Shown in pieces: positions 23,104 to 60,115 of a stretch of 64,000 nt of DNA. The notes beneath the pieces were generated by a model. It did no database searches and was not told the origin of the DNA. It worked only from the letters and a program-made list of their open reading frames with translations. The translations under genes and the position numbers were made by a program. Source of the DNA: Margaritifera margaritifera (Eukaryota; Mollusca; Bivalvia; Unionida; Margaritiferidae). Position 1 is the stretch's first letter; each line of letters starts with the position of its first letter. The stretch lies in the NCBI GenBank assembly GCA_029931535.1, contig JAQPZY010001521.1:1995001-2059000 (forward strand). Reading direction: 5' to 3'.

Positions 23104-23570
23104 CAGGAGTGTACTGGGTAAGCAACTCGGCCCTGGACTTATCTGCCAGGACACGCCCGGGGTTTTGCTCACACCAGTAAAACACCGGTAAAAACGGATC
23201 TTTTTGCGGCGGCCCACCGGGATTTGTCCAGGTATGCCCAATGCCCAGTACACCACTGCTTCACTGATAAAGAAATAAAATTGTCAGGTTGTGTTTTCTT
23301 TAAAAAGAACTGACAAGCAAAAGATGCAGGTGTTTCCAGTTCCCAGAATTATAAAACTGCGGAGGGAAGGTCTTCATAACGTTCAGGAGTGTACTGGGTA
23401 AGCAACTCGGCCCTGGACTTTTTGACGGCCCACCGGCCCACCGATGCGGCGGTCTGATGGGACAGGCCCGGGGTTTTGCTCACACCAGTAAAACACCAGT
23501 AAAAACGGATTTTTTTTGCGGCGGCCCACCGGGATTTGTCCCGGTACGCCCAATGGCCAGTACACCACTG
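23104..23570. mobile_element. Composite hAT-like insertion with 8-bp target duplication
   Basis: Two related non-autonomous copies (23,104-23,258 and 23,384-23,570) lie in the same orientation. Each starts CAGGAGTGTACTGGG and ends CCAGTACACCACTG, i.e. imperfect terminal inverted repeats. The outermost ends, not the individual copies, are flanked by ATTACCTG (23,096-23,103 and 23,571-23,578), the 8-bp target-site length of hAT elements. The 125-bp core between the copies resembles flank DNA near 1,400-1,470 and 25,130-25,190. No transposase is encoded. Confidence 0.75.
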
Positions 23571-23745
23571 ATTACCTGTACCAATACATGTATATAAACA
23601 AGGCCATGATCAATCGTAACTCTATTTCTCTGTTGGAGTTTATTTTGCAAATGTAAACTCGACTAAAAGTTATAGATACTATTTGTAATTTATATCACAT
23701 ACGTTGGATAAAAAGAAATATAGTTTCTTCTTTTTCTTCATCGTC

Positions 23746-23746
<1 letters not shown>

Positions 23747-23784
<38 letters not shown>
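23747..23784. repeat. (ATT)n microsatellite
   Basis: About 13 ATT triplets near the left border of unit B. Confidence 0.95.
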
Positions 23785-25450
23785 GCCAAAATTAAGAACA
23801 TAAGATTTAAAATATATGTAAGAACAAAAATGGAGATAAACAAGTGATGGAAATCATCAAAAATATCCGCTCCTTTTACTTTCACCATCACCCATCCCAC
23901 CTATCCCTCCCCAGGGATGCATTTAGGATTTCGCATGTAATCATTGTCGTAAAACTTCATATTAAATACAAGCATCTTTTCTCAATCGGTGTAGTTCAGG
24001 TTACATGGGATTGTACTTATGAAAAAGTGAGATTGGACTCCCACCTTTTCTTCCTCTGGAGGCTGTACCCAGGACCTGAAACCTTCGTTGTTATGTACTC
24101 ATTCTCGTGAAACATCAATCCAAATAAGATCATCCTCCCTCAGTCAGTGTAAATGAAATACAGGTTTCAAGGACACTGAGTAATGGAATGACACGTCAAA
24201 CCACAATTTATCTGTAAAACAACTATTTTTAGTGTATATATGACTGTTCGTCGGTAAGTATAAAGCTGAATAAATTTTGATATATCTTTTAAAGCTATTT
24301 CATTTCGTCTAACCGAACATATTGCATGCCAACCATCGAGCAAACTTTACATGGTCCAAAGCTGTTAGCTATGGGACCTCAATCTTATATCTTATATACT
24401 AATGAGTGCTCATTTGAATCGATAAACACTATTTGCCATATTGTCCCTAGATGCGCCATTGACACTCTGTAAAGAAGGCTTAAATTGTTGCTGGGAAGGA
24501 TCATTACAGATTGTCATAACATCGGGGGAGTAACGAATCAATGAACTATCAATTACTTATGATTACTTTTTAAATTTATATATTGACAATACTAAAATTG
24601 ACAATGGTTAGAATAGTAAACGTTTACTATCATTTAGTTATTTTTAATTTTTGAAATTGAAAATACACAAAGAGTGTGGGTGTGGGTGTGTGGTGAGCAA
24701 CATAGAAGTGATATAAATATTTATATGAATTAACGAGTAAAGATTTAAGTCCCAAATCGTTATAAAGAGACGGGTCACAAGTCCAGTTTATACAACAGCT
24801 CCATTCATTCACCAAAAGCAGACCTAATCGGGAAATTTGCAAAGAAGAAACCAGCATGGTGTCTTTACAGGCCTTTCATAATATCAGGTAAATTACCAAA
24901 CAAAAATACACCAGCATTATTTACTGATGTAAATGTTCAGGTACTTTGTAGATTAAAAAGTATTGCTTCGTAATTCAAATAACAAGGATTAATCATTTCG
25001 CAATATAATATGAATAAGCAGGGTGACAGATGGCTACACCAATTTGCAAAATATTTTCCTGAAATAAAACTGTCCGGCTTTGATTTCTTGGAAAAATTGA
25101 TTCATGTTTCCAGTTTTTTTTAAAATTGATTCGGGTGTTTTTAGTTCCCAGAATAATAAAACTGCGGAGGGCAAATCTTCAGAACCGTTTCTTTATTTTG
25201 GAGTGCGAAGCGACGAGTATGTAATTCCTACCCACACTCGCCACCCAACAGTTTGCTGATAATGTTTTCATACTCCAAGGAAATATCAGACTTATATGAT
25301 TAAGAGCCTAATTAGTTTTACCTTCAATTGATATGAAAACCCTTTGTGATTTTGGTGGTGGTTATCATCAACAAACTTTCTCACTAACCTAGCACACTCT
25401 GTATGATACCTACTTGCTGTATACAAATTGAATCGATATGTTAATATAAT

Positions 25451-25516
25451 CTGTCTGTCTCTCTCTCTCTACCTCTCTCTCTGTCTCTCTCTATCTCTCT
25501 CCCCGTCTGTGTGTGT

Positions 25517-25563
<47 letters not shown>
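25451..25563. repeat. Compound (TC)n(GT)n microsatellite
   Basis: Interrupted TC array followed by a GT array of about 27 units. Unit A has only the GT part at 1748-1781. Confidence 0.95.
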
Positions 25564-25564
<1 letters not shown>

Positions 25565-26216
25565 AAGCCCCAATTTCTCAGTTTCATTTGAATATTCGGG
25601 ATGGCTTTCAAGAACGTATCTGATGCATTAAGCTGGACATGCCACGGGGAAAATACATTTTTATTTAGGATTGTCGCCAATCAAAAAATGTCATATTACG
25701 CAACTGATGTTGAGAATAAACGATTTCTATAAAGCATCATTTTAAATTTAATTCTGAATTTTAAATTTAATTCTGAAGAAGTTAGGATTTTTCAGTAGGC
25801 TTTCAAACTGAATTGCTCATGCACTTGCGCAGTAGTAATTGTGAATATCTGGGAGAGCAATGGAGTTGGACTTTATTTTATATTAGTACTATTTTTTTGA
25901 TTGTGCCTTACCATCGCGAACAGCCTTCCCGTGGACAATAGATACAAAGGATAAGGTGTTTTTGTGACTAATAACCCTTCATTTCGTTTAGCACAGGATA
26001 TCAGAATTTGCATTAAAATGGGCTAATTTCAACACAATGTAAATTTATAAGGAACATCACTGTTACGCATTTCGCACAAATCCAGGATAGCACCAATTAA
26101 TATAGTCACAAAATTACTCGACAATGTCACGCCCTGGTAGTTCCTGTGTTTAGAGTATCGATATAGAAGTCCATTAAGTTTGATTTCCCTTACAGTAGAT
26201 TCTATCTTTCATCTTT

Positions 26217-26218
<2 letters not shown>

Positions 26219-26301
<83 letters not shown>
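26219..26301. repeat. (TC)n microsatellite
   Basis: Perfect TC array of about 41 units. The third partial copy of the unit has the same site shortened to about 10 units (42,812-42,830), right beside its breakpoint. Confidence 0.95.
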
Positions 26302-26304
<3 letters not shown>

Positions 26305-27076
26305 CCTTTTTTGGCGTACAATTTGATCACGTAGTCTTCAATCAACGTAGGGATACTTCATAATAAAAAGTTTATTGGTCTTATAAAATAAAATCCTTTA
26401 GGTCTAGGCAATTTTTGTTTTGTATTTTTGTTACTAAGTGTACTGAATTAAGATATTGTATTGTACATCAGACAATATTTATTTACTACAAATCTTCATA
26501 TATAATTCAAATTAATGCCATATGTGGGAATTCAGTAGAAAGCTGAAATCTCCCCTATTAATATAAAATTCTAACAATATTTGTCTACCGACTTAAAGTG
26601 GATACATCATTTACATATATAAATATATACATGATCAATACTAGTATGCGTAATTATCGTGAAGATTGTATAATAATGAGAAAAGATGGAAAAGATAGGT
26701 ATTGTTTCTATCTCTGTCTTAATCTTAAAAACATTTTAATAATTGCACGAAGGCTTTTATATCACATTTTTGTCTCCTGTATATTAAAATGGTCACTTTA
26801 CTAGCTTCCAAATAAAATCCTGATGGGTATCGTTACATACTATCTAACAAAACAGTTATTTGTGAATCCATGGTATCAGTTACACATATGTCTCTAAAGG
26901 TAATAACTTTGTTTTTAGTTTTTATCTCACTTGTACTAAAAAGAAAATTTTCAGCGAAATCATTTAATATATTATATCACTTGTGCCATTTTTGTCCATT
27001 TGACATGACCTTAGCATTTATTTTCCTGACTTCTTTCTATTAGTATGCACACAAAGAGAATGTAAACAGGAAATTC

Positions 27077-27111
<35 letters not shown>

Positions 27112-27113
27112 TT
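27077..27113. repeat. (TTTA)n microsatellite
   Basis: About nine ATTT units. Confidence 0.95.
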
Positions 27114-28103
27114 TGCTCTATGTCCAAAGTCTTATGATTTTCAAGGGAAAAAGCTTGATGCTTTTAAAACTGAGAATATACTTTTGCCGTCGTTTAATCA
27201 GCTGACAAATAACATCCACATGTAATAAACGAACACACGTCGCATCGTTTACATACATTTGACACGCGATAAGCGATACATTTTATAACCCAGATATCAG
27301 ATGTAGACACGCGATATCGAACAGCCAACACCTATCTTGACATTTTGCAAGCAAGGTGTGGGGCAGAAAAGTCAGCGATTCTAGATAACAGCTATAACAG
27401 AGACATGGCGAATTTCAATATATTGTACCACTTTCATGTTTGCAATTACCGGATGAATTTTAGACATGTAATCTGGATATTTTAAGATAATTTTCTGAGC
27501 TGTTTAAAGTACCGGAGAACATTAACATGCAGAATTAAAAATATCAAATATTATTTTAGCTTATATGTTGACCATGTTTTAAATCATAACGGTTCCAGAT
27601 TTGTTTTAAAATTCACATTTGTTCGCAGGGGCATCACATGCGTAATACACATAGATAAAATGTACCTTTTCTGTTTGCAGCAGTGCATCGGGGGTCGTAT
27701 AAAAACAATTGTACCAGCAGACGTAAAGAGTTATTTGAAACACAAAATGCGACGCATTTCGTATTGTCCCTACTGGTGCATTTGTATCATATTTTGCATA
27801 GCCATGGATCTGGGCCTCAAATTATAATAATCGGAGGTTCTGTTGGGTGGGCGAGTAGAAAGAAACAAATACTATTCTTCTGATTTTCCTCTCAACCAAT
27901 AAACCATCCACGGAAACGCTATTGACGAACTAGTGTTGAATAAAAATAAAATATATAATATCGCTGATCTACACTGTTTCAGTTGGAGGGGGGAGGGGGC
28001 AGATAGAGGAGCGGGAGGATCGCAAAGACAAGCAGACAGAGAATATGATGCTCGGAGAAAATTACATGCCTCTTTCTTCAGACGTATATATTTTCTTATT
28101 TTT

Positions 28104-28136
<33 letters not shown>

Positions 28137-28881
28137 TACGCACCATTTCAGTATCTCTATCCGCATTTCTAAAAACTGTCGTAAGAAAAGGTCACCCTCT
28201 TCTGCCTGAGACAGCAGCCAGCACGCCATTGATAGTATCTTCCTAATTAAATGAATAAGTTAAATCGTTCTTATCTATAGTTACAGACGAATACACATGA
28301 CAACAGGAGACTTACTACTAAGAAAGAACGGAGACCTTATCAAGCACTTCATAAATTGCACAAGCAGTACCTGCACGAGATTCACATGATAGAAAATTAC
28401 AGTGCAAAACCAGTGCCTGCACGGGATTTACATAGCGGGGCATTATCAAAATCAATGTTGTCGGGTAAACAGTTATTAAATACGAAGCATTTGTGAGAGG
28501 GCATCCCCCACCCCCGTAGTGAGTCTTGGTTTACTTCTCTGTTATTATTGGGGAGTGTGCCCCCCCCCCCCTCTCTCTCATGCTTTCTCTAATACATGAA
28601 ACACCATCTAAGGCATCTTCCTAGAATATAAGCTTCCAATATCGCAAATTAGCATGTGCGATAAAGGCGCAGTTCTACGAGAAATGTGTGGATTATTGCA
28701 TCACGAAACAAGGAAGCAAGCAATTCTAAACAGTAGTTGAGCAGATATTTCTATGGAGTCATCTGATTAGTTAAAAACAACCATTGTAAGCTTGGAGTTG
28801 ATTTTTAACAAATGTAAAAGTATGAATAAGGTTTTATTTTATAGTTTAGGTTTTCTAGACTCGGAAACATTCTGCAGTATT

Positions 28882-29097
28882 TTAAATCTGCAACATAGGA
28901 TGGTATTTGCAAACCATTACGCATGTACCATCGTACTCACGCACACACTCATGGGCAGAATCACATAATATGCAGGTTTTTCGAGACAGAAATGCTCTCG
29001 GGGTTATTGTTTTAAAAGCCAACAGGAGATACATTTGTTTGCGTAACGATGACAGGTGAGACATATCAAGAATTAGTATCAATTTAATCATACTCAT
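28882..29097 (-). other. Conserved upstream block with a 71-codon open frame (unit B)
   Basis: Counterpart of 5326-5541. It has the same frame length and no indels; the region around TTTTTCGAGACAGAAATGCT is identical. The residue changes include LDMSHLSSLRKQ kept and the following two residues replaced. The coding nature is uncertain. Confidence 0.3.
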
Positions 29098-29527
29098 ACA
29101 ATATATATACCTAATTTGTTGTATACAATTTGCAGATGCAAAACATTATGTACTATGTTAACATGTTATGGTTAAGCAAAATTGCATAATTCAATGTATT
29201 GAAATATTTAATAGTCTGGATACTCGGATGTATCTTAGACATAGACTTCAAGAAAACTGTAGATTTTTCTTGACTATGACTAAGTTGTTCGTCAGGAAAT
29301 CAACCAGCCAATCATTATTCCGGAAATTAAGGTAGTTCAAATTTTTTTTCATACAAATAGCCGGTTTGTTTGATTTGCAAACGATTTGTGGGATTATCTG
29401 ATACAGATCTACATATGTTAACACATTTCTCAAAAGCACTTCATTTAACAAATTAACACTTTTTACACCAACGATTGTGAAGAACTCGGGGACGGCAAGC
29501 CAACGGGCAAATCAACAGTGCGAGATG

Positions 29528-29549
29528 ATTGGGTGGCCTCATATTTAAA
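29528..29549 (+). promoter_or_regulatory. Candidate core promoter of CDC25 copy B
   Basis: ATTGG (29,528-29,532) and TATTTAAA (29,542-29,549) have the same spacing as in copy A. They sit within an almost unchanged block about 0.35 kb upstream of the ATG. Confidence 0.45.
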
Positions 29550-29893
29550 GTCGTCCGCGTGGTATTTTCAGTAATTCATTTTCATCCCTCATCAGTTAGA
29601 AACATAGTGATCGCAGTCATGGGTTATTCTTCTGTCAAAAGTTTAAGCAAAAATAAAACCTAAACACAAAATATCACTGAAGACTTTGTGTTGCCGGGCG
29701 TATTTGTGTTTGTAATTTGACTGTTTTGTCTCAGTGAAAAGTCTCAAGCCATAGATTTATTTGTGTTATATAACAACGGTGAACAGTTTGTTACAATATA
29801 CAAAACTGAATGTAAACGTCTCAAAGCCTGCTTCAAATTTCATCGCGCACAAAAGTGTGTATCAGTTCAACATTAATATTGGAGACCATCAAG

Positions 29894-38732
<8,839 letters not shown>

Positions 38733-41125
38733 AATAATTGACTGACTCTGTGCTTGCCTATATCTGCATGGCTTCGCTATGTATTCAAGAGGATAGCAAC
38801 AGTTGGTTGTAAGACTGGTTGCTGATGATCCGTTACCACCCGGGTATGCAGCATTCGAGTAAAATATGGAGTATAGCGCACAACACGGTGTATATGCTAT
38901 GAAAGTTCAAGGAAAATGCCTTTTTTTTTTAGGGTACTGGGTTTCCAAGTTTCAACATAGTTTGGCTTGCTTTGACAAGGCATGATTACTCTTTGAAGGT
39001 ATCCTTGCCATCGGGAATTCCAGAGTGCGAGAGCGATCGGTGTTGACGGTTTCTGGTCCTAGGTTTAGGAGAAGCCGTCGTGTGCCCCATTACTGACCCA
39101 TGGGTACACTGGCTAGGAATGGCGGTATGGTTAAAGCTCATAGAGACTTGTTAGCACGTGTCAGACAAACTCAGGACGTCATAAATGTATCACCTATGCC
39201 TGAGAACTGCTGGGATGTTTCTGCGATTACTAACCATTCTATGGCTGTTAAAAACAAAATTGGTGATCCAGCCAAATATTGGACAAAGCTTGAGTAAGTT
39301 GTGCGAAATATACATACATTCAATTTCTTGGCAGAATTTTTAACTGTCAATGATTGAAATTTCACGATATTTTTTCAAATATTTATGATTTTAGTGCTGA
39401 CTTCCTCGTACTGAGAAGTACAATTGCTGTTTTGAGACGTACGCATATTACCGTCGCATAATGCGCCGGCAGATCAGGGTCTATGTTGTTTGTTCGACTG
39501 ATTAGTCCTTACAAACTGCATAGACCCAGATCTGCCGTCGCATAATGCGCCGGCAGATCTGGGTCTATGCAGTTTGCAGTTGGTGTTAAATTATACGCGA
39601 GTATAGACGGTACCCGTTTCAGAGTATAAGCTATGCATAATATTATTGTCAAGTGTTCGAGTCAAGGCAAACATGTATTGAATAGACCTCCGAGGTTCGA
39701 GTTATGCATGCCAATAAATACAAGTAAAGGTATTATAATTTATGGGTTGTAATGTAGCAAAGAGAAAAAAGCAAGTTTCCCACGTAAATAAATCGCACTG
39801 TAAGGAAAAAAAATGCATATCGTAATTCGTGCAAGTAGATTTCCATTTGTATGCTATCTACTCTTTCTCTTTTTAGCCTTTCTTTCTCTCATTCATTCTT
39901 TATGTACAGTGTTTTTTGCAAGTAAACAAATCGTTGTCAAAATTGTAGCAATATTGAAGGATAAACAGAATATTGCAATTTATGTTAAGAAAGAATTGGA
40001 AATTATATAAATATGGAAATAAAATTGAAAATTCTTAGATACAGCATGCTCATATATAAACTTCCTGGTCCAATTTTTTTTTTCTTTTTTTTTATCATGA
40101 TGCATTTGTTTGAAAAGTTAATTGATATAATTTTTGAAGGGTCTCTCTTATATGAATGTTTTGAAATAATTTGTATATTTCTCAAACTTTTTAAAGAAAT
40201 CTTGATATTTCTGGAAAAGTATATTAAATATATTTACAACATCATAAACGTTTAATCCGTTTTGAAAAACAATTGAAACTAAGTTAAGATAAGCATTACG
40301 TATCGTCAAATGATTCTTTCAACGAGAAGGATAAAATCTTTCCATTTTTAACATACATTTATTCAAATTATTTTCAGTATGTTATTACTTCTTTTTTCGT
40401 GTGTTATCTGATGTAATAATAATAGAGGTAAAATATACATATTTATACGTATATAACGTGTAGATACTAATTATAATATTTTTATATTCTCGATGTATGT
40501 TTATAAATGTATATTGGATGGAGACACGTTTTCGTCGGTGACGGCTGTAGATTGGAATAAAAACGTTTGATCTGAAGGAAGGTGTTCTTTTCTTTTTTCA
40601 AGTATTTTATGCTCCCTCCGAAAAAGTTTTCAGCGCGTGTCTGGCATGTCCTATTTTATGCGTGTACTGTATCTGTTCTTCTGTATTTCTGTCAGTTTTA
40701 CGTGCATAGACGTGTTTTAATAACACCCCCAACCCCCAACAAAAACAAAACTGGAAGAGCAGATGAGCAATATTGTTTCCAGATCGTGCGCACGTGCATT
40801 TCCAAACTCCTTTGTTGAACTACTGTTGGACGTTTTTTGTCCTTCTATTTTTAATCTTGCCTGCATTCCAAAGCCATAAAACTGGTTACGTCGCACGTAC
40901 CAGTATTCGCACGATCATGTACACTTAGAACACACCCCCTTTGTTCAATCAGTAAAGCGACAGGTTGAGTAACTTCAATTGTAAGCGTGCATTTCAGATC
41001 ATGGGGTGATATTGACCAAAGGACGCCTTTTCCTCCGTGTGTGCGTGTGTGTGTGTGTGTGTGATGAAAGAGAGAGAGAGAGAGAGTGTTAGGTTTGACT
41101 AGGCTCAGCAACAGTTTTTAAGTTG

Positions 41126-41127
<2 letters not shown>
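38733..41127. other. 3' flank of CDC25-B
   Basis: Aligns with 14,529-17,570 of unit A apart from a MITE insertion and the missing minisatellite expansions. No gene was recognised. Confidence 0.55.
39451..39610. mobile_element. Palindromic MITE with TA target duplication
   Basis: Starts CCGTC and ends GACGG, flanked by TA at 39,449-39,450 and 39,611-39,612. Internally it has an inverted repeat built on GATCTGCCGTCGCATAATGC and its complement. The matching place in unit A (15,256-15,275) reads CATATTACTCGTTTCAG, the empty site with one TA. It is therefore a post-duplication insertion. Confidence 0.8.

Positions 41128-41204
<77 letters not shown>
41128..41204. repeat. (TC)n microsatellite
   Basis: Perfect TC array of about 38 units, close to a GA array (41,069-41,088) with which it is self-complementary. 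Confidence 0.95.
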
Positions 41205-41207
<3 letters not shown>

Positions 41208-41544
41208 GTCTGAATGTATTCCGTTCAATTATTTATTAGGGTGATTTTAGGATTATAGTAGTTTCCATTAATGACATGTGTTTGTGGCATATGCTCTGGG
41301 TGAATTACTGCTTTAGTGTTAATCTCGACTCCCCCCCCCTCTGTATTTAGTGTGGATTACCTTGCGGAGATGAAAGTCCATTTGCACTGTATCGGATAAC
41401 TACGTTTTTCCGCATTAAGCGGTTTTAAGTGGTCTCGTCATCAGAGGAAATTCCAGAGACCCATGATACAAAACATTACTCTCAATTTAATTTAGAATCA
41501 ATTAATCAGTTAGGTCCATTTTAATTTCTTCTTTTTTTTTTTTA

Positions 41545-42850
41545 TTTGAGCAACAAATGGGCGGAAGCCAACGGGACAACACCTTTATCCAATATTATCT
41601 ACATATTCAACCCTTAGGGGACAGCTGTTGAGTTTATGAAGTAACTAATTGAGCTCAAACAATCAGATACATCTCATATGTATCTAATCTGTCACAAAGT
41701 CAGGTTTTATTTGAGTGAATGTACATGCATGAAGTTAGGTAATGGTATACAGGAGTTACTTCTACGCGTCGCTGGGGGAGACCCCCACTACTTTTATTAT
41801 ATATATATCCACTCCCTCAATGGTCGTAACCTAAATCTGTTATAAATATTATTTGTCCTCCTGCTATAACTGCGTGTATAAAGCATGTGGATACTATGAA
41901 CCAACCTCGGTGAATTTCCGCCAAGGGGTTGGGGAGAAAGAATTACGGATAGTCAGGCAGACTGATGGACAGATATCTGGATATTTCCCTAACTTTGGAA
42001 ATACAGTGACGGATCTTGCAGTCTAGCAACAATCGTCGGCATACAAAATCTAACTATCTTCTACAAAATGTAGTCATATTCGACATTGGTCAGTATGTTG
42101 TAAGCTGAAAGTTATATACATTAAAACAATGGTGGAAAGCTATTTCATTTGACTAGAATTTAATGTTTACTGTTTGTATTAAATTATTTGTTATTGACCT
42201 GATACCTGCTGAGCTGAGGCCAGTAAAAAAAAATGTCATATTACGCAAATTATGTCGGGAACAAATGATTTCTATAATGTAGCATTTGAAATTTTGTTCT
42301 CAAATTGAAACTTTATTTTGAATTTTAAATTTTATTCTGAAGAAGTTAGGGTTTTTCAGTAGGTTTTCAAACTGAATTGCTCCTGTACTTGCGTAGTAGT
42401 AGTAGTTGTGCACATCTGGGCGTGCAATGGAGATAGACTATTTTTATATTAGTACTACTTTTGTGAGTGTGCCTTACAGTCGCGACCAGCCTTCCCGTCG
42501 ACAATAGATATAAAGGACAAGGTGTTTTTGTGACTAATAATCCTTAATTTCGTTTGCACAGGATATCAGAATTTGCATTAAAAGGACTTAATTATAAAAC
42601 AATGTAAATTTATAAGGAATATCACTGTTCTGCAACCGGGACAAATCCAGGATAGCACAAGTTACTATATTCACAAAATTACTCAACAATATCACGCCGT
42701 GGTAGTTCCTGTGTTTAGAGCTTCTATATAGAAGTCCATTAAGTTCGATTTTGATATTCCACTACAGTAGATGGTATCTTTTATCCTTTATTTTTATTGT
42801 CTCTTTCCGTTTTCTCTCTCTCTCTCTCTCGTTTGTCCCTTTTTTGGACT
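41545..42850. repeat. Third, truncated copy of the duplication unit (unit C)
   Basis: From AGCAACAAATGGGCGG (compare 1,892) to TCCCTTTTTTGG (compare 26,304) this region matches the left flank of units A and B. Its first part, to about 42,235, matches A 1,887-2,770, a piece B has lost. Its last part, after about 42,530, matches B 25,965-26,315, a piece A has lost. Homology ends just past a short (TC)n at 42,812-42,830, and no CDC25 exon follows. Confidence 0.8.
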
Positions 42851-43919
42851 GTTTGATTTCTTATATATTTCCTTGTTGACAGGCTTCTATCAGTAAACAA
42901 AGAAATGAAACTATTTAGTGGTTATTTGTATGAATATCCTATAAAACAGATACGCGTATTGGAGGCAGCTGACATATTACTTTGAGAGCCTTTTGTAAAT
43001 TGAAGTTTTTATTCAGAATTCAAAACAGGTTATGCACGTAAACAGATTATGCTTATGGTGCTTACAAATTATAGTGATTATGCTACACATAAAGCATACA
43101 GGTACACATTAACACTGCAGATGAGATGAAACATAAATACGTCTTAATTACAATAAAATAGTATCATATTCAGATATATATTAAAAATGGGTTCATGTTT
43201 GAAAATATAAAAATACAGAAAAGCACTTACACGCTACGAGCACGTTTTTCTTATTTGCTTGATAAGTATACTTTGTCAAATTACAAATTATTTTCTTATA
43301 TTGAGACTTAAAGAGTTGAACACATTTAAACATACATTTCTCAATTAATTTAATCCGAAGATTTGCATAAAAAGGTCATACTAAGATGAAATTAAACTCA
43401 TCTTTAATTAATCTCCAATTACAGTATAAAGACAATATATCATGAAAATCTACTCTTAGGCTTCTTTATCACCACTAAAGTGGCAGTTGTTTGTCTCAGC
43501 CCACTAAAGTGGCAGTTGTTTGTCTGTGCCCACTAAAGTGGCAGTTGTTTGTCTCAGCTCACTAAGGTATCAGTTCTTTGTCTGATCCCACTAAGGTGCC
43601 AGTCTTTTTGTCTCAGCTCTCCAGCATAGAACACAGACAACTTGATATTTTTGCACGATTTAACACAAGCAAATTCACAATCGATCTAACTTCACCACAT
43701 TTCGACAAATTTTTGCAACATTTTATAATTTATAAGTAACAGTGATGTATGTATGTAAATTTTGCTAGAGAAACTTTGATTATAAAAAAGTAAAAGCAAA
43801 AAATATAACGAGTACGAGGAATCTAGTCGATAGGTCAATGGTCATTGTTTTCAAATTCGTATGGTAATCTAGATTTCTATTTCATGTCCTGGTTTCTGGG
43901 TTATATGGCACGAAGCATT
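42851..43919. other. Region between unit C and the peroxidase stop codon
   Basis: Likely peroxidase 3' UTR and intergenic DNA between convergent transcription units. It contains the 29-bp tandem repeat listed separately. No exon or assignable polyadenylation site was seen. Confidence 0.5.
43472..43617. repeat. 29-bp tandem repeat with internal hairpin, 5 units
   Basis: Five units spaced 29 bp, three nearly identical and two diverged. Each begins with CCACTAAAGTGG, which can form a 5-bp stem. It lies downstream of the peroxidase stop, so it may be transcribed in the 3' UTR. Confidence 0.9.
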
Positions 43920-59744
<15,825 letters not shown>

Positions 59745-59927
59745 CTGAAAAATGAAAAATTAATACAAATGTTGGAACCCAAAATCGACGAAAGGAGCAA
59801 AATTGCATGCGTGATATTCTGGACTATTTTCTTTCATTTCAAAGGAGACAAAGAAGATCCAACTATCAAAGCCTTTGATTAACATAAAAGTCAATAACAA
59901 CGCTAATAATTACAGCATATATTGAAA

Positions 59928-60115
59928 CAATGATATCATACACAGTTGTTCACAATGATATCATACACAGTTGTTCACAATGATATCATACACAGTTGTT
60001 CACAATAATATCATACACTGTTGTTTACAATGATATCATACACAGTTGTTCGCAATGATATCATACACAGTTGTTCGCAATGATATCATACACAGTTGTT
60101 CGCAATGATATCATC
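59928..60115. repeat. 25-bp minisatellite with palindromic core, about 7.5 units
   Basis: Unit CAATGATATCATACACAGTT plus five bases. Each unit contains the 10-bp palindrome ATGATATCAT. It lies in the peroxidase intron upstream of the first visible exon. Confidence 0.93.

Larger units (their letters stand above)
23870..29490. other. Intergenic left flank of CDC25-B
   Basis: No coding exon is recognised. It is homologous to 1-5,920 in segments. It holds a compound TC/GT array (25,451-25,563), a long (TC)n array (26,219-26,301), a (TTTA)n array (27,077-27,113) and a GA array (28,105-28,130). A segment equivalent to about 1,887-2,768 of unit A is missing here but present in the third partial copy. 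Confidence 0.65.
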
